This document shows, piece after piece, positions 22,456-32,985 of a stretch of DNA of 64,000 bases (position 1 is the stretch's first letter; each line of letters opens with the position of its first letter). A program made the translations under genes and the position numbers. The stretch comes from Budorcas taxicolor (Eukaryota; Chordata; Mammalia; Artiodactyla; Bovidae), in assembly GCF_023091745.1 (NCBI RefSeq), contig NC_068934.1, forward strand, positions 11,238,434 through 11,302,433, written 5' to 3'. The notes under the pieces are model-generated. The model was not told the origin of the DNA. It saw only the letters and a list, made by a program, of their open reading frames with translations, and searched no databases.

Positions 22456-22905
22456 ATAGTGCAGTGAAAAGAATGTTAACTTTTTTTTTTTTTTTTTTAC
22501 TTTACAATATTGTATTGGTTTTGCCATACTTCAACATGAATCCGCCACGGGTGTACACGTGTTCCCAATCCTGAACCCCCCTCCCACCTCCCTCCCTGTA
22601 GCATCGCTCTGGGTCATCCCAGTGCACCAGCCTCAAGCATCCTGTATCCTGCACCGAACCTAGACTGGCTATTAGTTTCTTATATGATGTTATACATGTT
22701 TCAGTGCCATTCTCCCATGAGTCAGGACTTGAACTCTGTTTCTGCCACTTGCTAGCTGGGTCATGCTGGACTTGTCACTCAATCTCTCTAGGTCCCAGTT
22801 TCTTCACTTAAAAACATGATGTAATAACTGCTTTGTAGGATTGCAGTGAACATTAAAGGAGACCATATGAGATACACTTTATCTGTAATTGTTATAATCT
22901 GTGCT
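22456..22905 (+). mobile_element. MIR SINE split by an L1-BT insertion
   Basis: The MIR start (ATAGTGCAGTGAAAAGAATG) lies left of the L1 and the remainder (CTTGAACTCTGTTTCTGCCAC, GGGTCATGCTGGACTTGTC, ATTGCAGTGAACATTAAAGG) lies right of it. Removing 22481-22717 restores the MIR order with a small gap. Confidence 0.75.
22481..22717 (-). mobile_element. L1-BT type LINE 3' end, antisense, inserted in MIR
   Basis: T18 at 22481-22498 is the reversed poly(A). It is followed by TTACAATATTGTATTGGTTTTGCC and the GCACCAGCCTCAAGCATCC motif, and is truncated after GCCATTCTCCCA. It corresponds to the 3'-most 240 bp of the element at 1-326. No clear target duplication is present. Confidence 0.93.
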
Positions 22906-24223
22906 CTCTCCTATTCCTTCATGTCTACCCTGTAAATAAACAGAGCAAGAAACAGATTTCACTCACCCAGAGAGGAGGAGTGTGGTTCAGTGAAGTTGAA
23001 TGATCCAGGCTCATACAGGCAATAAATAGCAAGACAAGATCCAACTGGCATTTATAAAATCATAGTGATTTCTAGTCCCCATCTCACACCTCCCAACAGT
23101 CTGATTCCATGATGAAAATCAGTCAGCCTCCTTCAGAGTAATCTTGGTCATGCCTTCCAAATGAAGACTTACTCCAAGCCTGTTTTTGCATAACCATCTG
23201 AGAGTCTTCTTGGTCTTGTCTTGGTCTCCTTTCATGAGTTTGTAGGCTTTTTTTTTTTTTTTAATGGTTTCAAATGGACAGATTTTACTTGGTCAGGTTC
23301 AGATTCTGGTAGCAGATCAACTTGACTTTGATGATATTCCTGTTGTCAGTGTGCCCAGAAAACCAGAGCCACAGGAGCTCCCACAAAAAGGAGCACAGAA
23401 TAGACTAATCTCATGTGGAATTGATTGAAATTTGAAATTACTCAAACTTCTATCTTTCACAATCTCTACAGAAAACTGTTAGAAGGGATGGTATCTTGCT
23501 TAATCATTGCCTCAACCTTTTGATCCTCTTCCCTGTTGATAATCACTGCTTAGCATATTTTGACTGCTGAGAAAGTGGGCAGGTGGCTGCTGCAGCCTGT
23601 AGCAGGTTCTAAGGTTGCTTCTTGGGGGGTTGGCAAAGGATACCTTGTGAAGCTGAGGATTTTTTAAAAATGTGTTTGTTTCTTTCACCCTGGAGAGTCT
23701 GAGCAATCAGTCCTGGGCTTTTCCTCTGTAAACTGTTTATGCTTATGAAGGAAATCATTTAATCAGTCAGTATGTGAAAGTGGATGTTTTTCTAAGCATT
23801 TTTGGCTTTGGTGGCTAATTTACATATATATGTTATAGGAGCTTTGTGAATTGATTTCGGGGCTGAGTTCCGGGCAGCCCGTCCATACTAATGGTGTTGC
23901 TGAGATGCTTTAGTTAAATAATATAGGCTAACATTTTCTTATCGATTTAAAATCAATAACACTATTCACTTTCAAAAAGCTACAGTCAATTGTGTGGAAT
24001 TTGAAACTTTGGATGACTGAAATCTACGATTCTCTTGGGCATATTTAGTGTCCAGACTATAAAGAGGGCCACTCCTGTCACTGCCTCATACAGCCTAAGA
24101 TGGGTAGGGCAGAAATGCTTTCGTGGGCTCTGCGTGCCCAGATATGGGATATAGTGAAAGGTTTCTTTCTGGGTTGTGATCTATCTGTTAGAGTCACCCC
24201 TCCCTCTGGATAGATACCCTAGA
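22906..24223. other. Unassigned non-coding stretch, contains a possible small retrocopy
   Basis: T15 at 23248-23262 could be the reversed tail of an antisense retroposed sequence covering about 23263-23400; its identity was not recognised. Nothing else is supportable. Confidence 0.4.
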
Positions 24224-24438
24224 GTGAGAGTGAGTGGAAGTCACTCACTCGTGTCCAACTCTTTGCAACCCCATGGACTGTAGCCCACCAGGCTCCTCTG
24301 TCCATGGGATTTCCTGAACAAGAATACTAGAGTGGGTAGCCATTCCCTCCTTCAGGGGATCTTCCTGACCTAGGGATCGAACCCGAGTCCCCTGCACTGT
24401 AGGCAGAGTCTCTACCATTTGAGCTGCCCAGGAAGCCC
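24224..24438 (-). mobile_element. Bov-tA SINE, antisense
   Basis: AAGTCACTCACTCGTGTCCAAC through GAGCTGCCCAGGAAGCCC: a complete, moderately diverged copy. Confidence 0.94.
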
Positions 24439-24864
24439 AAGAACTGAAGTCAAACTAGGTTTCATTTCAAGTACCAACTCTGACAGGTTAATAGTGGGCC
24501 TCATAGAAGTCTCTGTTGGGACAAATTCTGAGGCTGTATTCAGACTTCATAGCGATGAATGTCTTGATAGATGGGCATTGTGTGCCATGGATGCAGCAAG
24601 AGTCAGGGGTGGTCACACCCTGGCTGTCCTCTCTATTGGGCTGTAAAGTTTTATATTAATGCAGTTGCTTCATAGGAGTAATAGGGAAGAGAGAGTCTAT
24701 TAAATATTTTTTATGGGTAGAGCCTTAAGCAGGTTACCTCTAGCCTCTGTCAAACCATTTAAAAGACACTTTAGGCAGTTTTTTCTTTACAGTAGTCCAA
24801 ATATGGTTTATTAACCTGCTTCAGAAGATTATTTCTGTGTATAAATAATTCACTCCCCAATATA
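24439..24864. other. Unassigned non-coding stretch
   Basis: The 75-codon frame at 24419-24646 starts inside the SINE and has no known similarity. Confidence 0.4.
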
Positions 24865-25130
24865 TTGAATTTTCCAATCCCCGTGCCTTTGCTTAAACAC
24901 TGTCCTTTCTTCACTTGGGAAAATTCTCACTGCTCATGCGCTACCTCAAATACTGCCTCCTCTTTGTAAAGCATTCTGTGACCTTCTCAGGCAGGCTGAA
25001 CAAGTCAGGTTTCTTTGTCTCCCAAGCAGTTCTTTGAATCTCTGTCACCGCACCTGCCACATTAGCCTATAATTGCCTGTTCACATGCCAGAGTCTAGCC
25101 CAGAACATTAGACAGATGTTTGTAGGCTTG
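24865..25130 (+). mobile_element. L2 LINE 3' region
   Basis: CCCCGTGCCTTTGCTTAAACACTG, CTACCTCAAATACTGCCTCC, AAAGCATTCTGTGACCTTC and CAGAGTCTAGCCCAGAAC are the L2 order. Confidence 0.75.
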
Positions 25131-25944
25131 AAGTGGACAAGCATTGTTCAGAAAAACCTATAGTTCCTTACTTGGAGCTGCTGAGTTTCTGAAGTATTTC
25201 TGGCGATAATACAATGGGTGCAAATATGATGACAGTGGTGATTGAGAAAATAGAGAGAGGGAGAGAGTAAAGAAAAGACAGAGAAATAATTAATGCAGAG
25301 TCAGCAGAGAAATCAGCAGAACTAGGTGTGCTCAAGGGAGACTAATAGGCAAGACAGGGACACACATCTAGGCTAATACATGGAAGTGCACGTAAAGAAT
25401 CTGCCTACACACAGCGTGATAAGACAGAGTTGACCTGCCCTAGGTGGGCAGATTCAGGAGACTCGAGGCTTTGTTGCAGATATCTGACAGCAATAGTAAA
25501 TTCTTACCTGCTCAGAGAATTAGTTGGTGGATCAGATAAGCTGGAAAGTACATATCTCTTCTGAGGGCTTTCAAATTATCTTTTTAAAATGCTGGGTACA
25601 TCACAGCAAACGTGTACCGGGAGCACTGAGCACACGCTCATCACCTTTGGAACTCTCCTGCCTGTGACAGTCCGTCTTCATGAGGACTGTATGTAAGTGA
25701 CTGATGAGTGTGATATGTCGGGCTCCACTATGGGAGTATCCCTTCTCAGTTAGTAGTTAGGTCCCTTAAAATCATCTGAAGTGTTACAGGTTATAAAGAA
25801 ATTTCATATGCTTTATTTCAATGAAATACATTTTACCAAAAGAAATAAAAAAAAAAAAGGACATAGAACTGTCTCCCTCTTTGTATAGAGTAGCTCAGAC
25901 AAGTTACGCCAGTGGTTCCAGGCTGCAGCAAATAGCACGTCTGT
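25131..25944. other. Unassigned non-coding stretch
   Basis: Holds a GA-rich patch near 25245-25275 and a short A run at 25846-25858. No named repeat. Confidence 0.45.
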
Positions 25945-26125
25945 GCGTGCTCACTCGCTGAGTTGTGTCCGACTCTTGCAACCCCATGGACTCTAATTCG
26001 CCAGCCTTCTCTGTCTGTAGGACTCTCCAGGCAAGAAAACTGCAGTGGGTTGCCTTTTCCTCCTCCAGGGGATCTTCCTGGCCCAGGGATTGAACGCACA
26101 TCGTGTATGTCTCCAAAACAGGACA
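25945..26125 (-). mobile_element. Bov-tA SINE, antisense, missing part of the head
   Basis: GCTCACTCGCTGAGTTGTGTCC to CCCAGGGATTGAACGCACATC. Similarity fades before the usual GAGCCACCAGGGAAGCC end. Confidence 0.88.
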
Positions 26126-26164
26126 GCTAACCTTTACACCTAGATCCTCATGCAAAATCTTGTG

Positions 26165-26400
26165 TTGTTTTGTTTGAGCTTATATACCTCATTGTTACTT
26201 ATTTTACCCCATTCTTTATTTACTTCATTTTCTTAACTTTACATGTTTCTGTTATATTTCCCTCATTAGACTCTAAGCTCCTTGAAGTTCTTAACTGTCT
26301 GTTTCCTTTATGGAAGACCACATGGGATGAGCACAGTGTCTTATTCTTTGCAGGTATACAGTATGCATATTAGTTTAATGAGTAAATAATGAGGGAATAG
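26165..26400 (+). mobile_element. L2 LINE 3' end
   Basis: CCCTCATTAGACTCTAAGCTCCTTGAAG, ATGAGCACAGTGTCTTATTC and TTTAATGAGTAAATAATGAGGG follow the L2 terminus. Confidence 0.65.
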
Positions 26401-26959
26401 GAGATGTAGGGACTAAAAAAAGAGAAATAATAAAATTAATAAGCACATAATGATGTCATTTTGGACGGTTTCCATTTTCTAGGGCAAATTGATATATGTT
26501 AAAAGGTAAAGGAAAGCCCATCTGAGATACTCATTTAGCCGAGGACACATAATAAAGGAAGAGGAGAAAAAGATACTGAGCTGTATTGAGGAAAATTGTC
26601 AGACTTTCTCAAAAAGAGAATTTCAGAGGGAGAAGGCAGCCTTAGGAAAGGTCTGAATGGCAAGACTTGGCCCTGGATCCGAAGCATTAGAAGAATGTAA
26701 TTGGATACTCCATTAGACTGAAGACTTTTGAAAACGGAATTGTGAACTTTTGTATCCACATAAACAGCCAAGTCTGAAAAACTAAAGGTCAGCTCTAAAC
26801 TGATTAAAAAAAAAAAGGTTCTGCATGAAAAAGGCACAATTCTTTAAATGGTCAGGTGAATCTTGAGCCAATGTGAATTGGCTAATGAGCTCCTCAGTAA
26901 GGAAAGAATTTGCGGTTTGGAGTGGGGTTGTCTCTTGGCTCACAAAAGAAAGGGGACAG
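26401..26959. other. Unassigned non-coding stretch
   Basis: A10-12 run near 26806; a 100-codon minus frame at 26535-26837 without recognisable domains. Confidence 0.45.
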
Positions 26960-27130
26960 AAAGGAACTGATATTCCTTAAACCCCCTCTAGGTGCCCAGT
27001 ATATGTGTCAGTAGTAGAACTGTGAAGTGTTGAAATGGAAGGGAACGGAGACTCAGAAGGATTTCATGATATCAGAAGTGACACAGCTGTTTGCAGAGCT
27101 GGGGTGGCAATCCATCCATGCTGAACTTTT
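26960..27130 (-). mobile_element. Possible MIR SINE, antisense
   Basis: GGAACGGAGACTCAGAAGGATTTC and AGTGACACAGCTGTTTGCAGAGCTGG resemble MIR in reverse. Strongly diverged. Confidence 0.4.
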
Positions 27131-27179
27131 CTCAGACTCATGAATATACACCTCACAGTCTATCTTATTTCTGGGATTC

Positions 27180-27540
27180 TCTACACATACTGATCTCCTT
27201 TCTCCTGTCTCACCTGACCCTTTGTACCAAGCCATTTTATTTATGTTTTGGCTCTTGACTTGGGTTACCACCCCTGGAAATGGTTTTCTGACTCTCCAGA
27301 TGAGAAAGGCACCCGATTCCTCTCTCTGTAAGAGCCATGGTTCCTACCGTCTGCCACTTAGTGGTGTTTCTCATACTGAGTTCTGCTTATTTGTTTTCTT
27401 TTTTGTCTCCTTATTAACTGTGAGTTCCTTCAAGGCATGGACGCATCTGTTTTAGGGTTTTGCCCTTGCACATCGCACAGTGCATGGCACATAGTAAGTG
27501 TGCAGGAAATATGTACTGGATGGGTAAATAATTGAATGTG
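27180..27540 (+). mobile_element. L2 LINE 3' region
   Basis: ACTGTGAGTTCCTTCAAGGCATGGAC, CACAGTGCATGGCACATAGTAAGTG and AATAATTGAATGTG are the classic L2 end; CTCACCTGACCC lies upstream in the expected order. Confidence 0.8.
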
Positions 27541-28084
27541 CTTTCTGACCCAAAGCGTGTGCCTTTTCTACTCTTATTATTTATATCTCCCTTAGCTCTT
27601 CTCTTCTTGGCTAAACCAATTCCCATTTGGCTTCAGAGGGAATTCTCTTCTCTTTAATGTTTTCATTTTTCTTATTTGACTTTTGTATCTCATGTGAAGT
27701 GTTTTGGATTAGATGTTAAAACACAGTATTCTAGGATAGTAGCTACTGTGCCAAGCTGCCAGTAGACTGGCAAATGAGAAGAAGGCAGAGTTTGATCTGC
27801 TGTTATTGCTCACACGGGTGTCCTTTATGATTCTTTTGCAGACACCATTAGATGATTCATCAGATGAATTTCTTTACCAGTCAAACTTGGAAGTGCAGTG
27901 TACACAAGAGATGGCTTTTTGATAGGAAGTGAAGAGGAATATGATTAATGGTGTGAAAGAAGCACCATTAAGATAGCTTTTTATTTTTAAAACAATAGCA
28001 AATCCTAGTCTATACACATAAGATAAACTCTACCTACAAATGAAGCTCTCACTTCAGTTGTTAGAAAATTACTTTCTTGTTATT
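27541..28084. other. Unassigned non-coding stretch
   Basis: Nothing recognised. Confidence 0.4.
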
Positions 28085-28576
28085 GTTGTTCAGTCATTAA
28101 GTCATGTCCAACTCTTTGCAGCCCTGTGGACTGCAGCAGGCCAGACTTCCCCATCCTTCACTGTCTCCCGGAGCTTGTTCAAACTCATGTCCATTGAGTC
28201 AGGGATGCCATCCAACCATCTCATCCTCTGTCACCCTCTTCTCCTCCTGCCTTCAATCTTTCCTAGCTTCAGGGTCTTTTCCAATGAGTCAGCCCTTTGC
28301 ATCAGGTGGCCAAAGTACTGGAGCTTCAGCATCAGTCCTTCCAGTGAATATTTAGGGTGAATTTCCTTTAAGACTGACTGGCTTGATCTCCTTGCAGTCC
28401 AAGGGACTCTCAAGAATTTTCTCCAGAACCAATTCAAAAGCATCAATTCTTTGGCACTCAGCCTTCTCCATGGTCCAACTTTCACATCGGTACATGACTA
28501 CTGGAAATACTGTAGCTTTGAGTATAGGGACCTGTGTTGGCAAAGCGATGTGTCTGCTTTTTTTAATATGCTGTTG
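28085..28576 (-). mobile_element. BovB 3' region, antisense, diverged
   Basis: GTTGTTCAGTCATTAAGTCATGTCC through CTTTGCATCAGGTGGCC, CTTGATCTCCTTGCAGTCC and ATGTGTCTGCTTTTTTTAATATGC. It lacks the CAGTTCAGTT start seen in younger copies and has the GTTGTTGTTCAG variant end, so it belongs to an older subfamily. Confidence 0.92.
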
Positions 28577-28585
28577 TTGTTGTTG

Positions 28586-28742
28586 AAAGTCACTCATTCA
28601 TGTCTTACTCTTTGTGACCCCATGGACTGTCCATGGAATTCTCGAGGCCATAATACTGGAGTGGGTAGCCTTTCCCTTCTCCAGCTGATCTTCCCAGCCC
28701 AGGAATCGAACCATGGTCTCCTGCACTGCAGGCGGATTCTTT
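28586..28742 (-). mobile_element. Bov-tA SINE, antisense, abutting BovB
   Basis: AAAGTCACTCATTCATGTC to GCAGGCGGATTCTTTGCTG. A (TTG)5 tract at 28571-28585 separates it from BovB. The GCTCAGCC-type head end is lost. Confidence 0.9.
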
Positions 28743-29415
28743 GCTGTTAGGAGTAAGTAAACCAGCAAGTACTTAATTAGCTTTCTCTGCTGTTGTGCTG
28801 AACACTCTGAGGGTAGAGTTGGGTGGTGATGGAAACAAGGAAACATAGATTGAGGACCACACCCAAAGGAGCTTACAGTATTATTGTAAAGATGCTGTTA
28901 ATACAGGTGAAACAACTAAGATAGCAAGAAGGTATGCTTTTTTAATGCAAACTCTTGAGTCAAGACAGTGAATATAAAAGGATTTAAAGGAAGTTGAAAT
29001 TCATTTGTTTTCTTACTGAACAAATGTTTACTGATTTCTGATTCTGTGCAAAACATTACATTCTGCCCCGGGTAGGGGCATGGGGGCAGCAGAGGATGGG
29101 TGCCGAGATTAGTACAAGTTTCTGCTGCTGACGCGTAGCCGGCATGCTCAGGTGACATGACGTGTGGTAGTGATGTGGGGGGCAGGGAAAAGCACTTGGC
29201 GGCTCTGAGAAGCTGGGAGGCTGCGAGAGGAAATGACTTGACCAGGTCTTAAATCATGAAGACTAATTCGCACTTTTCTCAAGAAGAAAGTAAGCTACTT
29301 GATTTATTTATTTATTTTTTTTTCCTTTTTAACCTTGTGTCTACTCATTGGCTGTGCTGGTTCATGACTGTTGTCCTTAGCAGTGGATGTTAAAGTTATA
29401 TAGTGCTGAGGAGGC
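28743..29415. other. Unassigned non-coding stretch
   Basis: A diverged old-repeat motif near 28860-28900 and a (TTTA)n/T tract at 29301-29322. No gene. Confidence 0.45.
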
Positions 29416-29633
29416 AACGCTTCTCTGGTGGCTCAGCAGGTGAAGAATCTGCCTACCAAAGAGGAGATGCAGGAGACACTGGTTCGATCCCTGGGTCGGG
29501 AAGATCCCATGGAGGAGGAAATGGCAGCCCACTCCATTATTCCTGCCTGGAGAATCCCATGGACAGAGGAGCCTGGTGGGCTACAGTCAATGGGGTTGCA
29601 AAGAGTCAGACACGACTCAGTGACTAAGCACAC
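29416..29633 (+). mobile_element. Bov-tA SINE
   Basis: GCTTCTCTGGTGGCTCAGCAGG through GACACGACTCAGTGACTAAGC, complete and sense. Open frames on both strands here are SINE translations. Confidence 0.95.
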
Positions 29634-29739
29634 ATACACAGAGGAAGAGATATCATATTTTATTGAAGAATCTTGTAGAATGAAAAGAGAGAAGAAAAAG
29701 AAGGGAAATGTTTACTTAATATTTCTTCATATTTTTTTG

Positions 29740-29945
29740 TGTTTGCTTCTTGTTACTTCCACAAATTATTTATAATCTAGCATTCTTCAGTCCTCTAACA
29801 TTACTTGTATTTCACTGTATTTTTATAATTGATTTTGATGATATTCAATATCATATGTACTTTTATATTTTTATGTATTTATATCCTATTGGATGTGGGA
29901 TTTTTGAGAGCAAGAATTGCCTTTTTTACTTTTTCAGGGGAAGAA
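29740..29945 (+). mobile_element. Possible L2 LINE fragment
   Basis: CTATTGGATGTGGGATTTTTGAGAGCAAGAATTGCC resembles the L2 AGACTGTGAGCTCCTTGAGGGC region. Weak. Confidence 0.35.
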
Positions 29946-29949
29946 GTAG

Positions 29950-30190
29950 AAAGTAACAAATATTTATTTTATGCTTGTTATATTACAAGAGCTGTGCTAA
30001 GTACTTATATGTGCTACTTCATTTAATCCCTTCAGTAATTCTATGAAATAAACTGTGTTAACCCATTGCACAGATGGGTAAACTAAGGCGCAAAAAGACC
30101 AAGGTCTGGCCCAAAGTCATATAGCTAAATGTACAAGGTTTGACTCAGACCTACAGCTATTTGCTTCCACTCCTGTTTCTACTATTTCAC
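29950..30190 (-). mobile_element. MIR SINE, antisense
   Basis: GAGCTGTGCTAAGTACTTATATG, TTCATTTAATCCCTTCAGTAATTC, CATTGCACAGATGGGTAAACTAAGG and CCCAAAGTCATATAGCTAAATG give almost the whole MIR in reverse. Confidence 0.88.
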
Positions 30191-30432
30191 ACAGTGTTTT
30201 AAAATACACAGAATGTATTATTATAATGGCAATGGCCTGACTAGTTCTCTTTGTTTAAGACATTTGCCTCATTCATTAATTAATTTGTAAAATACCCTGC
30301 CATATGCCAGAAGTTTTGAATTTTTAATAAAGGACATTAATTGTTTTCATGGAAATTACCATTTAGTAGAAATCAGGTATCTTGAGACATTTGGGAACAT
30401 TTGTAATTTACCTCTTTTAGTAAAAAAGAGTT
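30191..30432. other. Unassigned non-coding stretch
   Basis: CCATATGCCAGAAGTTTTG near 30300 hints at the same old repeat as 19800-19975. Confidence 0.4.
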
Positions 30433-30444
30433 CTAATAAGGTAT

Positions 30445-30847
30445 TCAGTTCAGTTCAGTCACTCAGTCCTGTCCGACTCCTTGCGACCCCATGAATCACA
30501 GCACGCCAGGCCTCCCTGTCCATCACCAACTCCCGGAGTTCACTCAAACTCACGTCAGTGATGCCATCCAGCCATCTCATCCTCTGTCATCCCCTTCTCC
30601 TCCTGCCCCCAATCCCTCCCAGCATCAGAGTCTTTTCCAATGAGTCAACTCTTCGCATGAGGTGGCCAAAGTACTGGAGTTTCAGCTTTAGCATCAGTCC
30701 TTCCAATGAACACCCAGGACTGATCTCCTTTAGGATGGACTGGTTGGATCTCCTTGCAGTCCAAGGGACTCTCAAGAGTCTTCTCCAACACCACAGGTCA
30801 AAAACATCAATTCTTCGGTGCTCAGCTTTGTTCACAGTCCAACTGTC
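30445..30847 (-). mobile_element. BovB 3' region, antisense, with target duplication
   Basis: TCAGTTCAGTTCAGTCACTC through CTCAGCTTTGTTCACAGTCC. CTAATAAGGTAT at 30433-30444 is matched by CTAATAAAGTAT at 30848-30859 (11 of 12), fixing a 403-bp 5'-truncated insertion. It is close to the young BovB consensus seen in other copies here. Confidence 0.95.
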
Positions 30848-30859
30848 CTAATAAAGTAT

Positions 30860-31639
30860 ACAGTGTCTTATTTTAAACAAATCTTTGACAAGAAATTTCA
30901 GAGCAGTTGTTTTCGAGAAAGTTACAGTTAATCACCTTCCAGACCCCTAATCTCTTTCAGGCGCAGAGGTCCTCCTATCAGAAGCTGATTTATACATTTC
31001 TATTTGCAAATAGTAGCAATAACTTTGCTGGGCAACCATAAAATAAGCTCAGTAGTATTTCTAACTCGGCCCTTAGGGATATACATACTTTAAAATTTTT
31101 CTTTAAGTTAGTGGCTTCAGATACTAGATAAATAGCAACATGATTTACTGGTACACACTTTTGACATGAATGCACCAAATTTAAATCTTTAAATAAGACA
31201 TCAGTGAGCTATAGTTTCATACAGTGGGTCAAAGTCTCAATTCTTCCTTTAAGGCAAAATGAAATGTGAAAGATGAGTCTCCAATTTAGTGCAGGATTAA
31301 TTCATGTTGAGATGCTAAGAAGTATCTTTCTTGGTAAATGGGGAGGCATGGAAAAGCAGGAGTGGTTTTAAAATGGAATCTGGGTGAAGTCTGAAGACTA
31401 AAGAAAATGCTTATTGATTTAATGTGAAAAGTACACTTGTTAAAAGGTTTTAAACTTTTGTTTACATTTCACAGGTAACTTCCTTAAATCCAGAGTCTGT
31501 TTCTATTTAGACATGCAATAAGAATTTCTTCCCTTCTCTATAGGATCCTTCTCTATCTTCAGAATTTACTAGTTTTCCTTCTCATAAGAAGAATGTCAAT
31601 ACCAATTATTCTTATATCTAAATTGCTCCTTGAAGACTC
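30860..31639. other. Unassigned AT-rich non-coding stretch
   Basis: Nothing recognised; the minus frame 30990-31178 has no similarity. Confidence 0.45.
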
Positions 31640-31740
31640 ACTCACTATATACCAAACACGGTGCCAGCTATTTTGCGTACATTAGTGTTACCTTGATCTC
31701 ACTTCTTACCTCTTCAATAACCTTGTTTAATCAGTCAGCT
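31640..31740 (-). mobile_element. Possible MIR fragment, antisense
   Basis: CTATATACCAAACACGGTGCCAGC and CTTCAATAACCTTG fit a decayed MIR in reverse. Confidence 0.4.
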
Positions 31741-31774
31741 TCTTTTATGTTTCCTTAACTTTGCCCTTTCTAAT

Positions 31775-31925
31775 TTGTTGTTGATCAGTCGCTAACCTAT
31801 AGGCTGTAGCAGGCCAGATTCCTCTGTCCTCCACTATCTCCTGGAGTTTGCCCAAATTCATGTCCACTGAGTCAGTGATGCTATCTAACCATCTCATCCT
31901 CTGCCACCCCCTTCTCCTTTTGCCT
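31775..31925 (-). mobile_element. BovB 3' end, antisense, old
   Basis: GTTGATCAGTCGCTAACC, TCCTGGAGTTTGCCCAAATTC and CATCTCATCCTCTGCCACC; the CCGACTCTTTGCGACC segment is deleted. Confidence 0.85.
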
Positions 31926-31966
31926 CAACCTTTTCCTTTTCTAATAAGACCTTCTTATAGAAACAC

Positions 31967-32172
31967 AGGTCTTCCCTGGTGGCTCAGATGGTAAAGAATC
32001 TGCTTGCAATTCAGGAGACGAGGTTCAATCCCTGGATTGGGAAGAACCCCTGGAGAAGGGAATAGCAACCCACTCCAGTGTTCTTGCCTGAGAATTCAAT
32101 GGACAGAGGAGCCTGGTGGGCTATATAGTCCATGGGGTCGCAAAGAGTCAGACACGACTGAGCAGCTTACAC
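31967..32172 (+). mobile_element. Bov-tA SINE
   Basis: GTCTTCCCTGGTGGCTCAGATGG through GACACGACTGAGCAGC, complete and sense. Confidence 0.95.
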
Positions 32173-32604
32173 ACATTTTTCTCTTCGGATTTCTCCTTCC
32201 AGCCTCTTTTTCCCTTCCTTGCTCCCTTCCCTCACCTTCAGTTTATGCCTCACCCTTCAGCACTCTCTGCCACTAGCAGTTTTGCCTAGAAGCTTGTTTT
32301 TATGAGAGTTATTCGTGGCTTCGTGGAAGCCCAATCTCATCTTACTTTGACCTTGTCGCATTTGAGTTTCTGCTCCCCTGCAGAAGTTCTCTCTCCTCTT
32401 GACTTGTGACAACACACGCTGTTTGTCTGTTTCTCGTAATTCACCTGCGACTTTCCCTCTTCCGTCTCCTTCTCAGATTAGTTTCATCTGCCTCTTCCTC
32501 ATCAGAGAGAGGCAGCAGGAAGGCCAGGGTGGAGACGGAACAGAAGGCAGCAGCAAGGACACAGTGGTTGGAAGAGGACACAGTCTGAATGGCTGTGTTA
32601 GGAA
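32173..32604. other. Unassigned, pyrimidine-rich on the left half
   Basis: Overlapping frames at 32399-32665 show no recognisable domain. Confidence 0.4.
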
Positions 32605-32985
32605 CACTGATCTCCGTCCTGGGAGCGGCAGGAAACCTGTGAAGTGTTTGGACCAGTGGGTGTAACGTGGTCTGATTTCCTATTACAGTAGAGACAGGCT
32701 AGCATGGAAGTGGGGGTGAATAGTCATGAGAAATCACAAGCTTAAGATATAATAACTTGGACTAGAATAGTAGCAGTAAAAATAAAATAAAACAAGTGAA
32801 TATACTTAAGGTATATTTAGAACATAGCTGATGGATTGTATGTGAAAGGTGAGAGAGGAATGTTATAGTTTGAGCAACTTGCTAGATGGCAGGGCTATTT
32901 CTTGAGGAAGGAGGAAGTTTGGGATACAGCAGCAGGAAGGAAGTTAGTGAAGCTGGTGATGAAAGGGTACCTGACTTGATCGCCT
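32605..32985 (+). repeat. Old LINE-like repeat fragment
   Basis: GTAACGTGGTCTGATTTCC, GAGACAGGCTAGCATGG, ACTAGAATAGTAGCAG and GATGGATTGTATGTGAAAGG match in order a common old mammalian repeat also seen at 47640-48260. It is probably an old L1-related 5' region; the family is not certain. Confidence 0.5.

Noticed and set aside
32399..32665. 88-codon frame in a GC-balanced patch as a coding exon
   Set aside because: No flanking splice-site pattern I trust, no recognised domain, two overlapping frames equally long.
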